Assembly: GCA_907163375.1 (NCBI GenBank)
Contig: CAJQUW010000533.1
Location: forward strand, 558,001 to 622,000
Direction: 5' to 3'
From: Prostheceraeus crozeri
Lineage: Eukaryota > Platyhelminthes > Polycladida > Euryleptidae
Length of the DNA: 64,000 bases
The notes beneath the pieces were generated by a model that ran no database searches, was not told the DNA's origin, and was given only the letters and a program-made list of their open reading frames with translations. Both the position numbers and the translations under genes were made by a program. This document shows positions 11,744-24,656 of this stretch, in pieces (position 1 is the first letter of the stretch; each line of letters begins with the position of its first letter).

Positions 11744-12971
11744 ATTACTGACTGCATAGTATATACAATCATGCGAATTGTTCTCTGTGGAAACGAACAC
11801 TGCAACCATGTGTGATTTGTATTCCTGATGACTTGCGAAGAATGTCACTTTCTAAGATGTCAAGCACAACAGAAAAATGTGAAGAACACGTTTAGGACAA
11901 GCGGAATTAACACCGATAGAATTTCCTCTTACTAGATACTTATCCCCGACGGACCCTTACATGGGTCCGGTGTAGTCATTGCTGTTTACAAGTAGAACAA
12001 GAAGTTCTTACAATTTTGTTCACAAAATGAGCAACCAAGTCTAATTGATTATCTGTTGTTTTATGATTGGTGGATAATAAGATCCGACTTTTCCAATTAT
12101 TGACAGTTGATGATCTGATTGACTAACTACGGTTCCATCATGTCGCAACTGTGATACCTGGAAGCTCTCTCCCCTCACCACCCGAATCAAATTAGCCGAA
12201 GAAGGTCAGCGTCACGCCAGCGTCTCCATTACTAAATGAATGACCAGTAAGGCAATTAGCGAACAGAAATCGAACATGACGTATTTCTCGTATTTTGTGA
12301 CAGCCGCTTTCATCGCTTTGCGCCCATCAAAGAGCCCAGAAGCCGAGGTGGGCGTTCAGGTAAACAGTTGCGCGCTCAGCTGCGGGCAATTACCGCGAGC
12401 TGGGCGAGGATTAACCGGGATGTTGTCGCTGATCCGAACGATGGCGAAGTAGACACGGACGATGACCACGCCATCAAAGTCAACAACATTCCCAATCAAT
12501 GCAAGCGTACCGTGGCTAACAATACAAGCACAAAGTGAAATCGTCATTTCCTTCGTTCAAATTCTTGTATGGGCAATTATATCACCAAAACTATGTCAAT
12601 ATTAGTCTAAAATGACGATGAAACGAATAACGGAAGGTTGTTCTCTGGAAAATCCATAGAAAAATACTAAGAAAAAAATCAGTTTCATGTTGATGACGAT
12701 TGAGCATTCTTTGATTGTTTGATCTACCCAGGTGAAAATTACAAGCAAGAGATAACTAATTAATTTCTAAAACTAAATTTCAATAACGGTGCTTCGAAAC
12801 ATGATATCATCTCTAGGCTAGGACCAGGGTTGGCAATTTCTTTCAAGGGGTGGCCATTTTCGTGGAAAAGCGGCTTTTCCACCGTGAAAGAAGCTATTTC
12901 TTCGACCGAATTCTGGAAGAAATTCAGAAGTGCAGTAGAGCTAACATAATGATGTTGTGACGATGATGATG
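11744..12971. other. Intronic, with a GC-richer coding-like patch
   Basis: A patch at about 12170-12550 is richer in GC than its surroundings. It holds open stretches on both strands, but no known domain and no clear splice borders (see findings). A lone hAT-like end CAGGGTTGG occurs at 12825 with no partner. Confidence 0.35.
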
Positions 12972-13160
12972 GTTTAACGTCTTCACTCCCCATACTGTGA
13001 GCTTGGACGGTGCTGACATAGTCGGACTTTAATCTGGAGCGTTGTGATCTTTTGGCCCGGATGGCCCTTCTTGACGACTTCCAATGACACTTTCGGGACT
13101 CGACCTCTGGACCGAAGGATCGCTAGGCCAAGCCCTTAACCGCTGTGCCACGGAGACCAC
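12972..13160 (-). repeat. SINE family B copy
   Basis: This is one of the best-kept copies. On the minus strand the head reads ggtctccgtggcacagcggt, then ggcctagcgatccttcggtc and a B-box-like aggtcgagtccc. The body has agggccatccgggccaaaag and the family end is cagtatggggagtgaagacg. The head folds around tRNA-like A and B boxes, which are internal RNA polymerase III promoter elements. Confidence 0.88.
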
Positions 13161-14613
13161 TAAACACTGTTGTGGCCCTTATAATAGCATAATAATAAAA
13201 TTTCATGAGACAAAACGCATCATTATTGATGTTCATCTATGAATGAACTTTAGAGGCTCTCGATTCCCCCAAAGTGTCGTAGATTTTGCCATAACGCTAG
13301 GTTCTAAATGCTGTAAATAGAACTCAGAAGCCTCAAACGAAATTGCATTGTAGTTGTAAGCACATGCTGATAATGTTGAATCTATTCTGAAGAAGATATA
13401 AGAAAAAAATCCTGATGGAAGTTGTGAGGAGTGTGACGAACACAGACATACACATAACACGGATAGTAGGTGCATAACGCAAGTGGCTCTATCTATACGT
13501 TCTAGGATTGCAACCAGCCGCCTATTTGGCAAGGGGGGCCGGGCCGTCGGATGGTGTAATCAAAACCAGACAGCCGGGGCAAAAAAACAGAAAGTTAGCG
13601 GATCATAGCTGCAAAGTTCCGATCCGCCTACAGCTGACGGCACGAAGCAACAATGCCCGAGCATTCACCCTTTGCAGGCAGAGACTCAGACGTCCAAGGA
13701 TTCTCTTATACACTCGAAAATACAGACGTCCCTCGAAAATGGGGTTTGTAGTGCTAATCGGCAAGAGATCAGTCGAAAAGTGCTACAGATATATCACGAA
13801 ATATATCATCAAAGTACGAATAATTGTCTATTTGCTGAATGTATGGAAAAGACTGAGTGATAGAATCGGCTGAAAAAGATATTCGAAACGTCCTAACAAA
13901 TGACGATGATAACTGTATTTTCAAATGGTGATATTCATGGAAACTGATGACAGAGTATGAAAATGCTGATCTAAAGGGGCACAATGATGCAATAAGATTA
14001 ACAAAATGATCACGAACTGAGCGCTGATCGATCACTAACCAAATGTTTTGCCTCCAAAAGTATAAGAGACTACTGAGATGAAAAATATGTTGCATATTGG
14101 TATTGCATAACATATGAAAAATGTTGCACCATTGATAGATGTATACCTCTTAGTCGTTGAAGATAGTTTTATTTCTAACATAGGCGGTATATAAGCATTT
14201 GAATTTAAAGAAGTTATTTCAGATTGGTATTTTTTCTCATTATCTTAACCAATGAGTTCATGTTCTAACGCTTTCTCACGGTTGAAAAATTCCTTTATTT
14301 GTTCGACTATGTCAAAAATGAATTGAAATGAGAAGAATACAAGCACTGTTTTGTTTGTCTTTCTATATTTGATTTTCTACTATCTACAGCACTACTTCTT
14401 ATTGCTGGACGAGGCAATGGAAGTGGACACTATTGTTGCATCTCATGATTTCTAAGAAGTTGTACTATCAGAAATATCGGAATTCCAATTTTAAAAATGC
14501 ATGGGAATCAATAATGTCTGGCGCATATTAGAGCCAAAACAATTTCTGTCAACGTTTTGATAGAATTCAGATAATCTATGGAATTCTGAGGACGAGACAC
14601 GGAATAAGTTTAC
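13161..14613. other. Intronic, no recognised element
   Basis: A small GC-rich patch at 13500-13680 carries open frames without family motifs. The rest is AT-rich. Confidence 0.35.
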
Positions 14614-14680
14614 CGGTGCTGTGGCTCTGTGGTAGAGCATGCATCCGGGAGACCTGGGTTCAAACCTTTCTCAGATCAAT
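14614..14680 (+). repeat. tRNA-like SINE head or tRNA pseudogene
   Basis: The sequence ctgtggctctgtggtagagc has a D-arm and A box like those of a tRNA, and ctgggttcaaacct 25 bp later is a B box. The acceptor and T stems do not pair well, so this is not a working tRNA gene. It looks like the head of a third tRNA-derived SINE or a decayed tRNA copy. Only one copy is in the window. Confidence 0.5.
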
Positions 14681-15237
14681 CATCAGACCTTTGAATTATG
14701 CACACTCTACGAAAAGAATGAGAGTGGGGTACATAAAACTCGGACGCATGGGAGAAATTAGCCAGACAAATGTGTTTCCGAATATAAACGAAGTTCAATT
14801 ATGTTTTTATTTTAATATTAAAGTGTGTGACTCCCTCAATGCATGCGTTCCAAGGAGGGATTTCGATGAAACATGGATTTCTTCGCTGTAAAGCGCAGTA
14901 ATGATTTCTTCGTTGAATTGATTGAAATGATACATTCTTTCATTTTTTGCTAAAATCTAAATATTCAGGATAATTTTCATTAGGATTATGACAATATATT
15001 CTGTTTCAAAATTATCAATAAATCTCTTGATGATATGGACTTGCTGAATTTCACTTTCTTCACCTCCATTATCTGGTGGTATATTTTTACGTTTTAATAC
15101 GAGAACATAAGAAGCTCTATTTTTCGGTGATGTTCCTCTTTAAGGAATTATTGCTTACAGAATCATTCACCAGCGAGATGATAATTTGAAATACATAATC
15201 ATCTTCAAATAGCGGTGATGTCTCTCATGGAGAAATA
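14681..15237. other. Intronic, no recognised element
   Basis: AT-rich sequence up to the pogo-like element, without recognisable features. Confidence 0.4.
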
Positions 15238-17458
15238 CCGTAAAACTGGCAAATGTCAGCCACTTATCAAAAAAGTGCAAAAAACTCTTTTGATTCACAG
15301 TTAACCTAAAAACTGATGCTCACACTCTTTGTTGATTTCATTTTTGACATTTCAGAACAATTGGATTAGTTACAGTTGGTTTCGGAGCTTGTAAATCGTA
15401 AATATCGTTGGTGGCTGACATTATCCATTGTTGCTAATTCGATTGTGCTGCCAGCGATGAAGCGATGAATCAGATATCTATGTCGCACACAGTCGCGTGT
15501 CTTATCGATTTGCGTCCTCACCTGCACCTGCGCATGATCTCTGTCACGACGATCAATGAATTTTATTCCGTATTAAGTAAATGAATTTTCTTTCGGGTGA
15601 CATTCGAATGTGTGATTGCTGTTAGTGATGACCACGAAGAAAACCGTCAAGAGCTACAGGGATGACGATATGCAGTTAGCTGTCAGCGCTGTTCGTGAAA
15701 ACCGAATGTCACAAAGAAAAGCTGCCTATGCTTATCATGTCAATCGCGAAACACTACAGCGTCATATCAAGGCGTCATAGAAGAATGAGATAGTTGCGGG
15801 ACCTGGCAGACCCACAGAACTTTCGCAAACTGAAGAACAAGTCATTGCTAGAACAATTCAGACTATTACCAAGTGGGGATTCGGTCTGACTAAACAACTT
15901 CTTCAAGACCTCGTCTGTCGAAATCTAGCATCCAAAGGCCGTGAAGTTGAGCGATTCACAAATAATCGACCAGGAAGTGACTGGGTGAACTCTTTTATGA
16001 CCAGACACAATCTGGTTCTTCGTCAGGGATGTAATATCAAACGCAGCAGGTCATCACTTCGACCAGAAACGGTGAACGCTTTCTTCGATGAACTGTCGCA
16101 ATGTGGATTATCAGAAGCTTCTCCTTCTCATGTCTTCAACTACGACGAGACCGCACTGTCAGATAATCCTGGTTCTCAAAAAGTGATTGCAAAGCGGGGA
16201 ACACGTCGCATCGAAATCGTTCAGGAACATTCAAAGACCAACATCTCCCTGATGTTTTGCGGTTCCGCTGACGGAAAGCTTCTTCCGCCCTACGTCATCT
16301 ACAAATCGCAAAGTGTTTACGAGACTTGGACGCAAGGTGCACCACGTGGAACTGTGTTCAACGTACTGTTCGAAAAGTGGATGGTTTGATAAAGACTCTT
16401 TCGCAGCCTGGTTTCGTGACACTCTAATCCCTGCAGTTAGGGATCTTCACGGAGAAAAGTTCGTGATCGAAGATAATTTAGCAGAGCATTTCTCTGTTGA
16501 AGTGATCGAAATGGCTGCTGCATACAACATCAAATTCATCGCTCTTCCACCTAACTCTACCCACCTTCTGCAACCTCTTGACGTCGCTGTGTTCAGAACT
16601 GTGAAAGCCAAGTGGAGGATCACCCTACAGAACTTCCGTCGGGAGTCCAGGGCAACTGGGCCTATTCCCAAGCAGTCGTTCGGAGTCATGTTGTTCCAGT
16701 TGTGGAGGATGGTGGAGAGTCCCTCCAAGCAGAATCTGATAAGTGGATTCAGAGCGTGTGGCTTGTCCCCCATTAATCGAGACGCTCCACTGAGCCGCCT
16801 GATAAGGTCCGAGACCCACGGCGAAGAAGCTATCAGACGTGACCTGGATTCCAGCCTTACTGGGATGCTGCGAGAAATGCGCGGTCAAACTTCCAATCAA
16901 CGAAGACCCCGTGGGGCAAAGGTGACGGCTGGCCGACTGATTCTCCCGTCTCACAGTGTCGCCTCAACGTCAAATGTGGATTCAACGCATGCGGACGGGG
17001 ATGAAGACAGCTCAACTTGCAGTGAGAATGACGAATGTGTATTGTGTAAAATTTCGTTTGCCGGATATAATGGACCAGACTGGCTCCAATGCACGTCTTG
17101 CAGAATATGGACCTGTGGAGCCTGTAATAATGAAACGAGTGATTTTTTTGTGTGCTCTAACTGCAATTAGCTGTTGTTGACTTTGTATTGCGTGTTGAAT
17201 TGTTGTTTTAGCTGCTAACAGTTCGTTTTGCTAAAATTTCTGTTGGTGGCTGAGGTTACCCATTTTTCGTTTTTTGAAGTACCCGTATCTAAGTTGTTCT
17301 TAAATACACGTATTTCATTGTTCAAGCTATTTTTCATTTTGATTGTCTTCAGAAAGCCAAAATTGCAGTTCATGAAGGTATAACTCGTACTCTATTTGAA
17401 ATATATAGCAGAAAATTCAAGAAGCCAAAAAAGTGGCTGGAATTTGCCTGTTTTACGG
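15238..17458 (+). mobile_element. pogo-like DNA transposon, full length, with a broken transposase
   Basis: The ends are inverted repeats of about 28 bp with three mismatches (left CCGTAAAACTGGCAAAT, right read inwards CCGTAAAACAGGCAAAT). TA target duplications flank them (15236-15237, 17459-17460). The length is 2,221 bp, normal for pogo. One transposase gene nearly fills it. The copy lies in the 18.7-kb cadherin intron. Confidence 0.93.
15628..17170 (+). pseudogene. pogo-like transposase with PHD-like C-terminus
   Basis: Domain order: an N-terminal Pipsqueak-type helix-turn-helix (MTTKKTVKSYRDDDMQLAVS, then SQRKAAYAYHVNRETLQRHI); a CENP-B-like second DNA-binding region (GSDWVNSFMTRHNLVLRQG); and a DDE_1 catalytic core with D in FNYDETALSDNPGS, D in EDNLAEHF and D in PPNSTHLLQPLD. 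I count 35 residues between the last two. After a linker it ends in a Cys cluster, CVLCKISF..WLQCTSC, IWTCGACNN and FFVCSNCN, which resembles a PHD or related zinc finger. Similar C-terminal fingers occur in some animal pogo/jerky-like proteins. There is an in-frame TAG at 15778-15780 and a frame change near 16360-16375; otherwise the frame is open, so decay is mild. Confidence 0.9.
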
Positions 17459-19089
17459 TACTTCAAATTAATTTGCACCACCATCTGTAGCAATAGTCAA
17501 GCAAGTATCTTGTCGTTGTTCCTTGAATTACAAAAAACAAAATTAGCTTTGATTTAATTTTTGATATCGACTCCAGCCGTTCTTTAATTCAAACTCTATC
17601 GTTTGCCAAATCTCTACGGACGTTGAAATCATCATTCTCAATCGTCGTCTGCCTGCCAAATCATGCAAATTAAAGCTATCTGCGAAATGCTGAGGTCATA
17701 AGTGAGAAAATCAGCTTTCGTTTTGAAAAGAAATCGTGAAATACCGCACGCATCGTTGATGGAGCGAACCATTTTTGAATAGTGTGAATTGGATCTGACA
17801 GCATGAAAATATAAATTAACTTGAGAAAAATAAAAGAATGTGCAAGATAGCGAAGGAAATCGAAAGCCTCAGACAGATGATTGTTTAGGGCCTACGCATA
17901 TTGAGATACTATCACAGACTTCAACAACCGACATGAGAAAAACGGAGGATCAAAAGAAAGATAGTTCAGACAGATAATTCTGCATTTCAGAACCAGGCTT
18001 AGAGGAAATGCTTTTGCATTTGTACTTGAAATGCATTTAAATACCCTTTCAATTATTTGTGCTTAGAACTTTATGAAGGAAGTTTTTAAATCCAGGCTTA
18101 TTTATATTCGTAATTTAATTACTCACGCATCAGTGGCAATTTTCTAGAACTGAATTTGTTTATTTAATTACTAATTGACTGAAAGTTACCAATATACCGT
18201 GAATACCTAAAAGAGCGTCATCAACAAAAACAACGCCACTTTATGCCAAGACTACTAGTATAACAAAAGCCGATTTTATTACTAAAACCCAAAACTGTGG
18301 TTTATTAGGTTTTACTGGATTTTTCTCACAAGTAAAATTAAAGCACCTCATATTTCATAGCATCGAGTAGTATCAGCAGTCTCTGTCTAACTTCCATTTT
18401 TTATGAATTTTCCTTGTTCAGATTGTAAATGTTGAACAAACATCTACAAAAACACAAATTGAGTGCATGCAAAATATGTGTGCAAAATATAATATTTTGC
18501 AGCTAATACGAGAAATATGCTGATAAATAAAATAGTCACTTCACGCTCATGCGAATGTTCGGTATTGTTTTCTAAAAGAACGAAAAGAACTTTTGCGTTC
18601 AGTAAGTTTGTCATAAAAAACAAAATGGCATGGACAGACATTTTGCAAAAAGTAATCGCATGTTTTACAGATTCTGTGAAAAGTGATTATATTGTGGTAG
18701 ACTACCGGTAATATTTAAGTTTTTCGCAAGGTAGATTAATAGAAATAATGAGTCGTCCTTGATCTCTTCGTTCCTTTGTCCAGTCCTCCATTTGGGCCCA
18801 AATGGCCTTCACCATTTTTGCGACTTTTTGGTTCTAGAGTCTCTATGCAGTAAATATTAAAACCCAACCCAGTCCATGCTAAAACCCAATGGATTTTATT
18901 GAGTTGACCAACCCTGCTTAATGCATCTATTAATAAACTATAGAAGTATAAGTAGCACTACGCCGAGAAAGTTGATTACGTATAAGCCATACATGCAACT
19001 TATTGATTACTATAGCTTTTTCGTTACATATTCCCAAAATTCCTTCATGATTCAGGTAAAGTGAATAAGTGACGCATTTTAAGCTTTTA
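17459..19089. other. Intronic, no complete element
   Basis: About 1.6 kb of AT-rich intron. Words of the type aaaaccca and a lone end CCAACCCTG at 18908-18916 suggest a decayed hAT-type miniature element, but no partner end or target duplication was found. Confidence 0.35.
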
Positions 19090-19257
19090 ATTAATGTCAC
19101 TACTTCTCTCCCATGGGGCCTAGCCAGACTGTTCTTGAGTGTTGTGACATTTTCAGGTCGGATGCCTTTCTTGCCGACTTCCAACGACACCTCTGCTCAA
19201 CATTTAGATCATAGGATCGTTAGGCTAAGCACTTAACCACTGTCCCACGGGTATCAC
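19090..19257 (-). repeat. SINE family B copy, diverged
   Basis: On the minus strand it has a gtgatacccgtgggacagtg head, then taacgatcctatgatctaaa and aagaaaggcatccgacctga. It is clearly the same family as 12972-13160 but with more changes, including in the B box (an older copy). Confidence 0.75.
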
Positions 19258-19576
19258 TTCCTTCCTCCATTTCTCCTGCACAACATATTGACCTTACATT
19301 AAACAATAACACGATTGCTTGTTATCTTAATAAATAATAATAAAAACGTAGAATATATTTGAATTTTGTGCAATTTGAACTTCTTGACAATGAGACAGTA
19401 GAGAGGTTGAAAATCACCTATTACAGATTTTACTGTAATTCTAGAGGTCATGGACTTGATGTAGGCTACAGCATAGCCCCTTTATTGGACAGTGATCTCT
19501 AGTGAGCTGAGCTCAGGGAAGATCCAAAATACGACTAGAAAATGTAGATCATAAGGCACCCTATTCAAGTACCAAC

Positions 19577-19926
19577 CTGTTCAAAGTCGAGTTCTCGTGT
19601 CGTGGTGAGCACCCCAGAAGAAGGGTCAAGAGTGAATTCCGGAACCAACTTGCTATTGACAAGGTGATAGGAGATGAGGCCGTTGTTGGACGAATCGAAA
19701 TCGGTGGCGGAGACTTGTCCTAACCAAGAATCGGGTGGAGCATCTTCTTGTACGGTAAGTGTGTAGACTGGTGGTGAACGGTTGAAGACTGGCGCGTTAT
19801 CGTTGGCGTCGATTACTTTCACAAGAACAGAACATGTTGCAGTGAAGACGGTGTCAGTCACGGTGACTGCGAGTTGATAAGAGGAGCGTTTCTCATGATC
19901 CACTCTCTTCAGTAATGTCAATCGCC
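19577..19926 (-). CDS. Cadherin-superfamily gene, exon (third of four)
   Basis: This internal exon of 350 bp has an acceptor ending in cattcacag and begins with the last two bases of a Gly codon. It finishes one EC repeat: RLTLLKRVDHEKRSSY, LAVTVTD, then the calcium linker VIDANDNAPVF. It then encodes nearly all of the next: VYTLTVQEDAPPDS, ATDFDSSNNGLISY (calcium motif DxDxxxNG), FTLDPSSGVLTTTRELDFEQ. I place the donor at CAG|GTTGGT. A second GT four bases further (TTG|GTACTT) is possible but breaks the frame into the next exon, whereas the chosen site joins in phase 0 to give ELDFEQTSHYLLLVSAKDAG. The repeat ending in DANDNAPVF has a short loop (VTDTVFTATCS) in place of the usual D-x-G-rich segment. 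Confidence 0.94.
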
Positions 19927-22900
19927 CTGTGAATGAAAAGAAAACATCTTAAATTAATTACTTTTTGATTATGTGGAGAGTAGGATCATTATCATCATGA
20001 TCATTATGCGTGATCATGGCACCGTAGCTGCACAAAATGCATCGCACTCCTATCGAATTTGGAGTTTCCGATACTTAGCTGACCACCAAAGGGATATCCT
20101 CCTTTCCACTTAATCAAAAAAGAGAAATAACGGAGGATTTCTTTCATCGTAAATCAATGAACTAGTGACTAACTGATGGCAGGGCACTTTAATATTGTCT
20201 TATTCCTTAAGCAAATAAATTAGGCCCTTGTACGGTTGTGCGAAAGTAGAAATATATGCTCACAGGATGCAAAAGTTGAACATGATTCGATCATTTCAGT
20301 TCATTTTCAACCTGCAAAGACAGGATTTTGATTCTTTTTCATCATTAATTTCCAGTGTACACAGCTACATGCATGAGAATGCTCCTGGAACAATCATTAT
20401 GCGCTGGTATATATTTGAAAATGCAGTGTAGCATGTACTTTTTCAGCATTACACGTGAACAAGACCACTGAATCGAAAGCCTACGTATGGATTGATGTAT
20501 TCTTAATTTGTCAATATTCCCTTTGTTTGCCAACCATAAATAGAGAGGAGATGCGTAGACCTAACAGTGTGCTTTTGTATTTAAAAAGGTTTCTCCTGAA
20601 TGTCAATAATTGTCATACTTTTGAACGTCTTTACGTTGTAAGAAAACATTTCAAATGCGGTCATGTGAAAGTGATCTTACAGAAGTCCTGATTGAGTACC
20701 GATCTATGCATATTGAAAAGAATGTAGCAGGAATGTAATGCTGCAAGCGATTATCCTGTTCCGTAAGAAACAGTTGCATGTTGATTAATCGCCTGGGTCC
20801 CCCATAATTAAATTCTTGCAGTATACAACGCAGCCCACGACTGACAGGAGTGCACGATCTACCTAAGTCTCCCACAGATGCCCCGTCCATCTAGAATGTG
20901 AGAGTGTTGGGCTCTTCACCGCTCTGTAATTCTCAGAGACAATACGTGCGGGGAGGAGCGTCGCACTTCATTAACAGCCACTTGGACAGGCGGTCAAGCG
21001 ATGCGAGAGCTCAGTGGCGCCACCCGACTAGGTGACAGACAAGGATGCAGGAGATGACGAGCGCGAACAAGCAAGGGAGTGGCACGGAAGTGGAGAAAAC
21101 AGTGCATCGTTTAACTCGTGAAAATTGAACATATCAGAGGAGGCCTACTAGCATTCGATATATTTCAGTGACGGTTGCTAGTAGGCTATGAACACTGTGC
21201 TTATGTTGATTATTACATAAGTAATATGAATGCAAAATGAATAATGTCACCATAACAGTCAAATTCAATTACATGTCATCAATGCACAAACTGACAATTT
21301 TAATTCCACGACAAATAAATAAATTATCGCCGTACATCCTCAGAGACACAATGTGACATTATGACAGACTCCTTTCTTGTAAGTGGCAGTACCATAAATA
21401 AATTATTTCCACTCTGTTTCTTTGGTGCAGAGAGTTGAATACCGTAATAATGCAGAGTGTACTTAGGTTCTACCCGATCACGGAATTAACAGCGACATCT
21501 GCAATTTAGAGCAAGGCTACTGAAAATCTTCAATAATCCATTGGTCTTCTCGAATAACAGGTGGATGCTGTAGCTATAGTGTGAATGCTTGCTTTTCGTC
21601 TTTACCCTGACCCATCCATAAAAAGCATTATAAATACAATGTGCACATCATTCCCATAAAAACTAAACTTCTGGATTTGATTCATAAACCAAAATCTCTA
21701 AGCTAGCCTATTCCAATAAGTAGCAGTTCAATTCTGAACATTCCTAAGCAAGCGACTTTGTGATGACGCATAGCTTTGTTATCCAACCCCCAAAAACAGG
21801 ATTTAACATTTATCCTACAAAAATGATATTCCACATTTTTAGGAGAGACGGTCGATCAAGAAAATAGAAAAACTGATTTTTAATATCTTAAGATAAGTGA
21901 TATTCACGTCTATTTGAATAGCTGCAGACCAAACATTCAAAGTCAAGAAGCTATATTGTGGTTTCTGAGTATTATAGTGAAGCAATATATTTTGCTGTTT
22001 ATTTATATCAATATAATATGTATATATACATAATACATTATACTACAGGAGTGCGCATGTCCTAACCTGTTCCATGACTTTCAAAGTGCGATGATGAAAT
22101 TTGCGCCTGAATCGATATAAAAAATTGTGCGGACTATCAGCCGACTGTGAATTGATTACTGTTTTATCATTTCCTTACATTTTATCGACACAATATAAAA
22201 GCAATGTACTTTAGTGGAATCAAGTTTCCGCTGACGAAGGAGAACGCATTCGTACAATCTTGTTTTTGTTTTTATTGAAATAATACACTATATTACATGT
22301 TAACAAAAATTATACAGCTTATTATATTTTAAATGTGGTCTTGTTGTATCACAAAAGAATTCGCTAAGTAGCATAATGCGATGAAATATCGAGACGATAG
22401 ACTAGAAACCTAGGTCTGCCTAAAGCATTCGCAAGAAAGAAAATATGAATGACATTAATAAATCAAAATAGGCATCAATCAACAGTCGTGGTAAGAACTC
22501 ATAGGAATTATGCGTTTGACGTTCTATGTATTCCATTAGTGTAGATGGAATTAGCGATGATATCGAATCATGCCAATGATGTATACTGAGTTCTTGAAAA
22601 TCAATCAATCGTGTAAAGACTTTTATTCAACCCACATTATTACCGAATGCTCTAACTTTTGCAGTGAAAAGTATCCACCACAGGTTAATTAACGGCGGTG
22701 AGTTACCCTGGGGGAGCTTGCAGTGGAACATTTTTGCCATTTCTTGTCATGGTTTGCCTGTTGCAAATCATGAGACATTGAAACTCCTACAACAGGCTGC
22801 TCAGTCACCATTTGCAGGTTTCAGAATCAGTTTGTATCAATTCTCACTTCTGAGACAACCCGTGCGCGTGCATGCCAAACATTACTCACTACAAAACCGC

Positions 22901-24656
22901 CACAAAATATGTCATAATAACTTCGATTTAATTATAGCTGCTTATAATCTGACAATGTTAGCACATCCGGTTATATTCATGATTGCATTGTAAAATGTTC
23001 AGCAAAAAAATGTCTAACTACTTTAGTTTTCCGTCAATACTTTCCGTAGTGCTACTATTGATATAAACCTGCGCTAGCACAAATCAGGACACCGAAGTTC
23101 GATGGGGCAGAAGTTCACCTGGTAGACGATCCTTATACATTTTTGTCTTTAACTGACACAAATAGATTGAATTGATGAATTAATGATCGAAAACGACGTT
23201 TTCTAGACACTTAATATTCAAAAAGGACTGGCATATTTCAAAATATTCCAAAATAGGATACACCATTAATAAAACGATCAGTTTTATTAAAACCAACTGT
23301 CAGATTTGTATATCAATGTTATTCTAAAACCAAAAGTTATGGAAATTTCTTGAAACGGTATTTGCATGACAGTCACAGAAGTACATGGAATATAATAGAC
23401 GACTTCATCGCTGCATGCAGTTAAATCTGTTCGTGCTGTTAGAGGTTAGATCCGCAGACTTCATTACTAATGCAATATCAATACTATTACCGAGCCGTGA
23501 ACTTTTTTTAATCTCACAGCGTGAGCTCGTTCGCAAGAATGTATTGAATATTCTTGCTTGTCCTGTAGTTGATACAGCACTATTAAACACAACTGTCCTG
23601 CTCATTGATCCTAACTTCGCTACAATTGCCTGTACTTTGAAATGCGTCTCCTTCTTCGTGATGTCGTCTGTCTATTGTCTGTTATGTCTGTATGGAAATC
23701 AGACACATCAGTACTCACATATAAGAGTATTGTGAAGCATAAAGCCTCATAATAACTGAATTAATGATATACTATACTTTCCTATTAGTGATCAACAATT
23801 ACAAGCATTTATAAACTCATGAAATGAATAAGTAGCCATCATTAAGTGAATTTTGTCATCCTCATCAGTTATTTTCAACCTTTTAAGTTGAATTGACGAT
23901 AAAGTCTGATTCAGACAATGCCTAATGCATGATTATTCAAATACACATCATAACTGATAATGTCATTAAATCGTAAAATTGAGACATGTTCACAGGATGA
24001 GTCAGGAAGATATTCTCGACTGAACTCAGTGAACTTCGATACTTAGCGATTTACTATTGAATGTTGATAAACATGGATCTATTGGGAAGAAAGTGCTGAG
24101 TTTGACACACTAGGTGCTATCTAAACTTCCACAGCAAGGTGATGAATCAATTTCATTGATACCGTACAACTAAGAACATCCCAATGGTGGTTTTATGTTA
24201 GTTGTGAGTTTTATAAACGGAGAAAGGTGTTTCAGGTTTAGTTGAGACTGACATGGAGTAATAAAAAACGTGCGACTTCAAATCACACGATTAATCACTT
24301 AAATTTTTGAAAAATCCGAGCCTTTACTTAATGACAATTTATCATTATGCTATTATGTGTTGCCACCTATTTGACAAGAAACAATTTAGACTCACATCTA
24401 TTTTTGATTTTTTTCTTTTTACCCCACGTTGGTTCTGTGCGACCAAATATGATTAAGCTTGGACTTTTACAATTGTCTATTTGTTCATTAATTTGGACCT
24501 AATTGACACAGCAAAGTAAATAGCAAAAAGCAATAAAATCAAATAATGATCGAATCAAAGACAATTTCATAAAATTTAATTACTTCCACACTGAATAAAG
24601 GCTCTAATTAATAGGCTCTATTTTATAGGCTCTAATTAGAGCCTTTTAAAAATAAG
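19927..24656. other. Intron between cadherin exons, no recognised element
   Basis: About 4.7 kb. A GC-rich patch at 20880-21110 stands out against AT-rich surroundings. At 24597-24651 a short palindrome built on aggctctaatta and its complement encloses a second copy of aggctcta. No genes are recognised. Confidence 0.4.

Noticed and set aside
12825-18916. One large hAT element bounded by CAGGGTTGG at 12825 and CCAACCCTG at 18908-18916
   Set aside because: The two ends share only about nine bases, and the 8-bp flanks (gctaggac and cttaatgc) do not match. They are better seen as two unpaired fragments.
22664-22993. Small plus-strand gene of 109 residues
   Set aside because: It has no family motif, no supporting codon pattern and no splice or promoter context; an open frame of this length is expected by chance in 64 kb.
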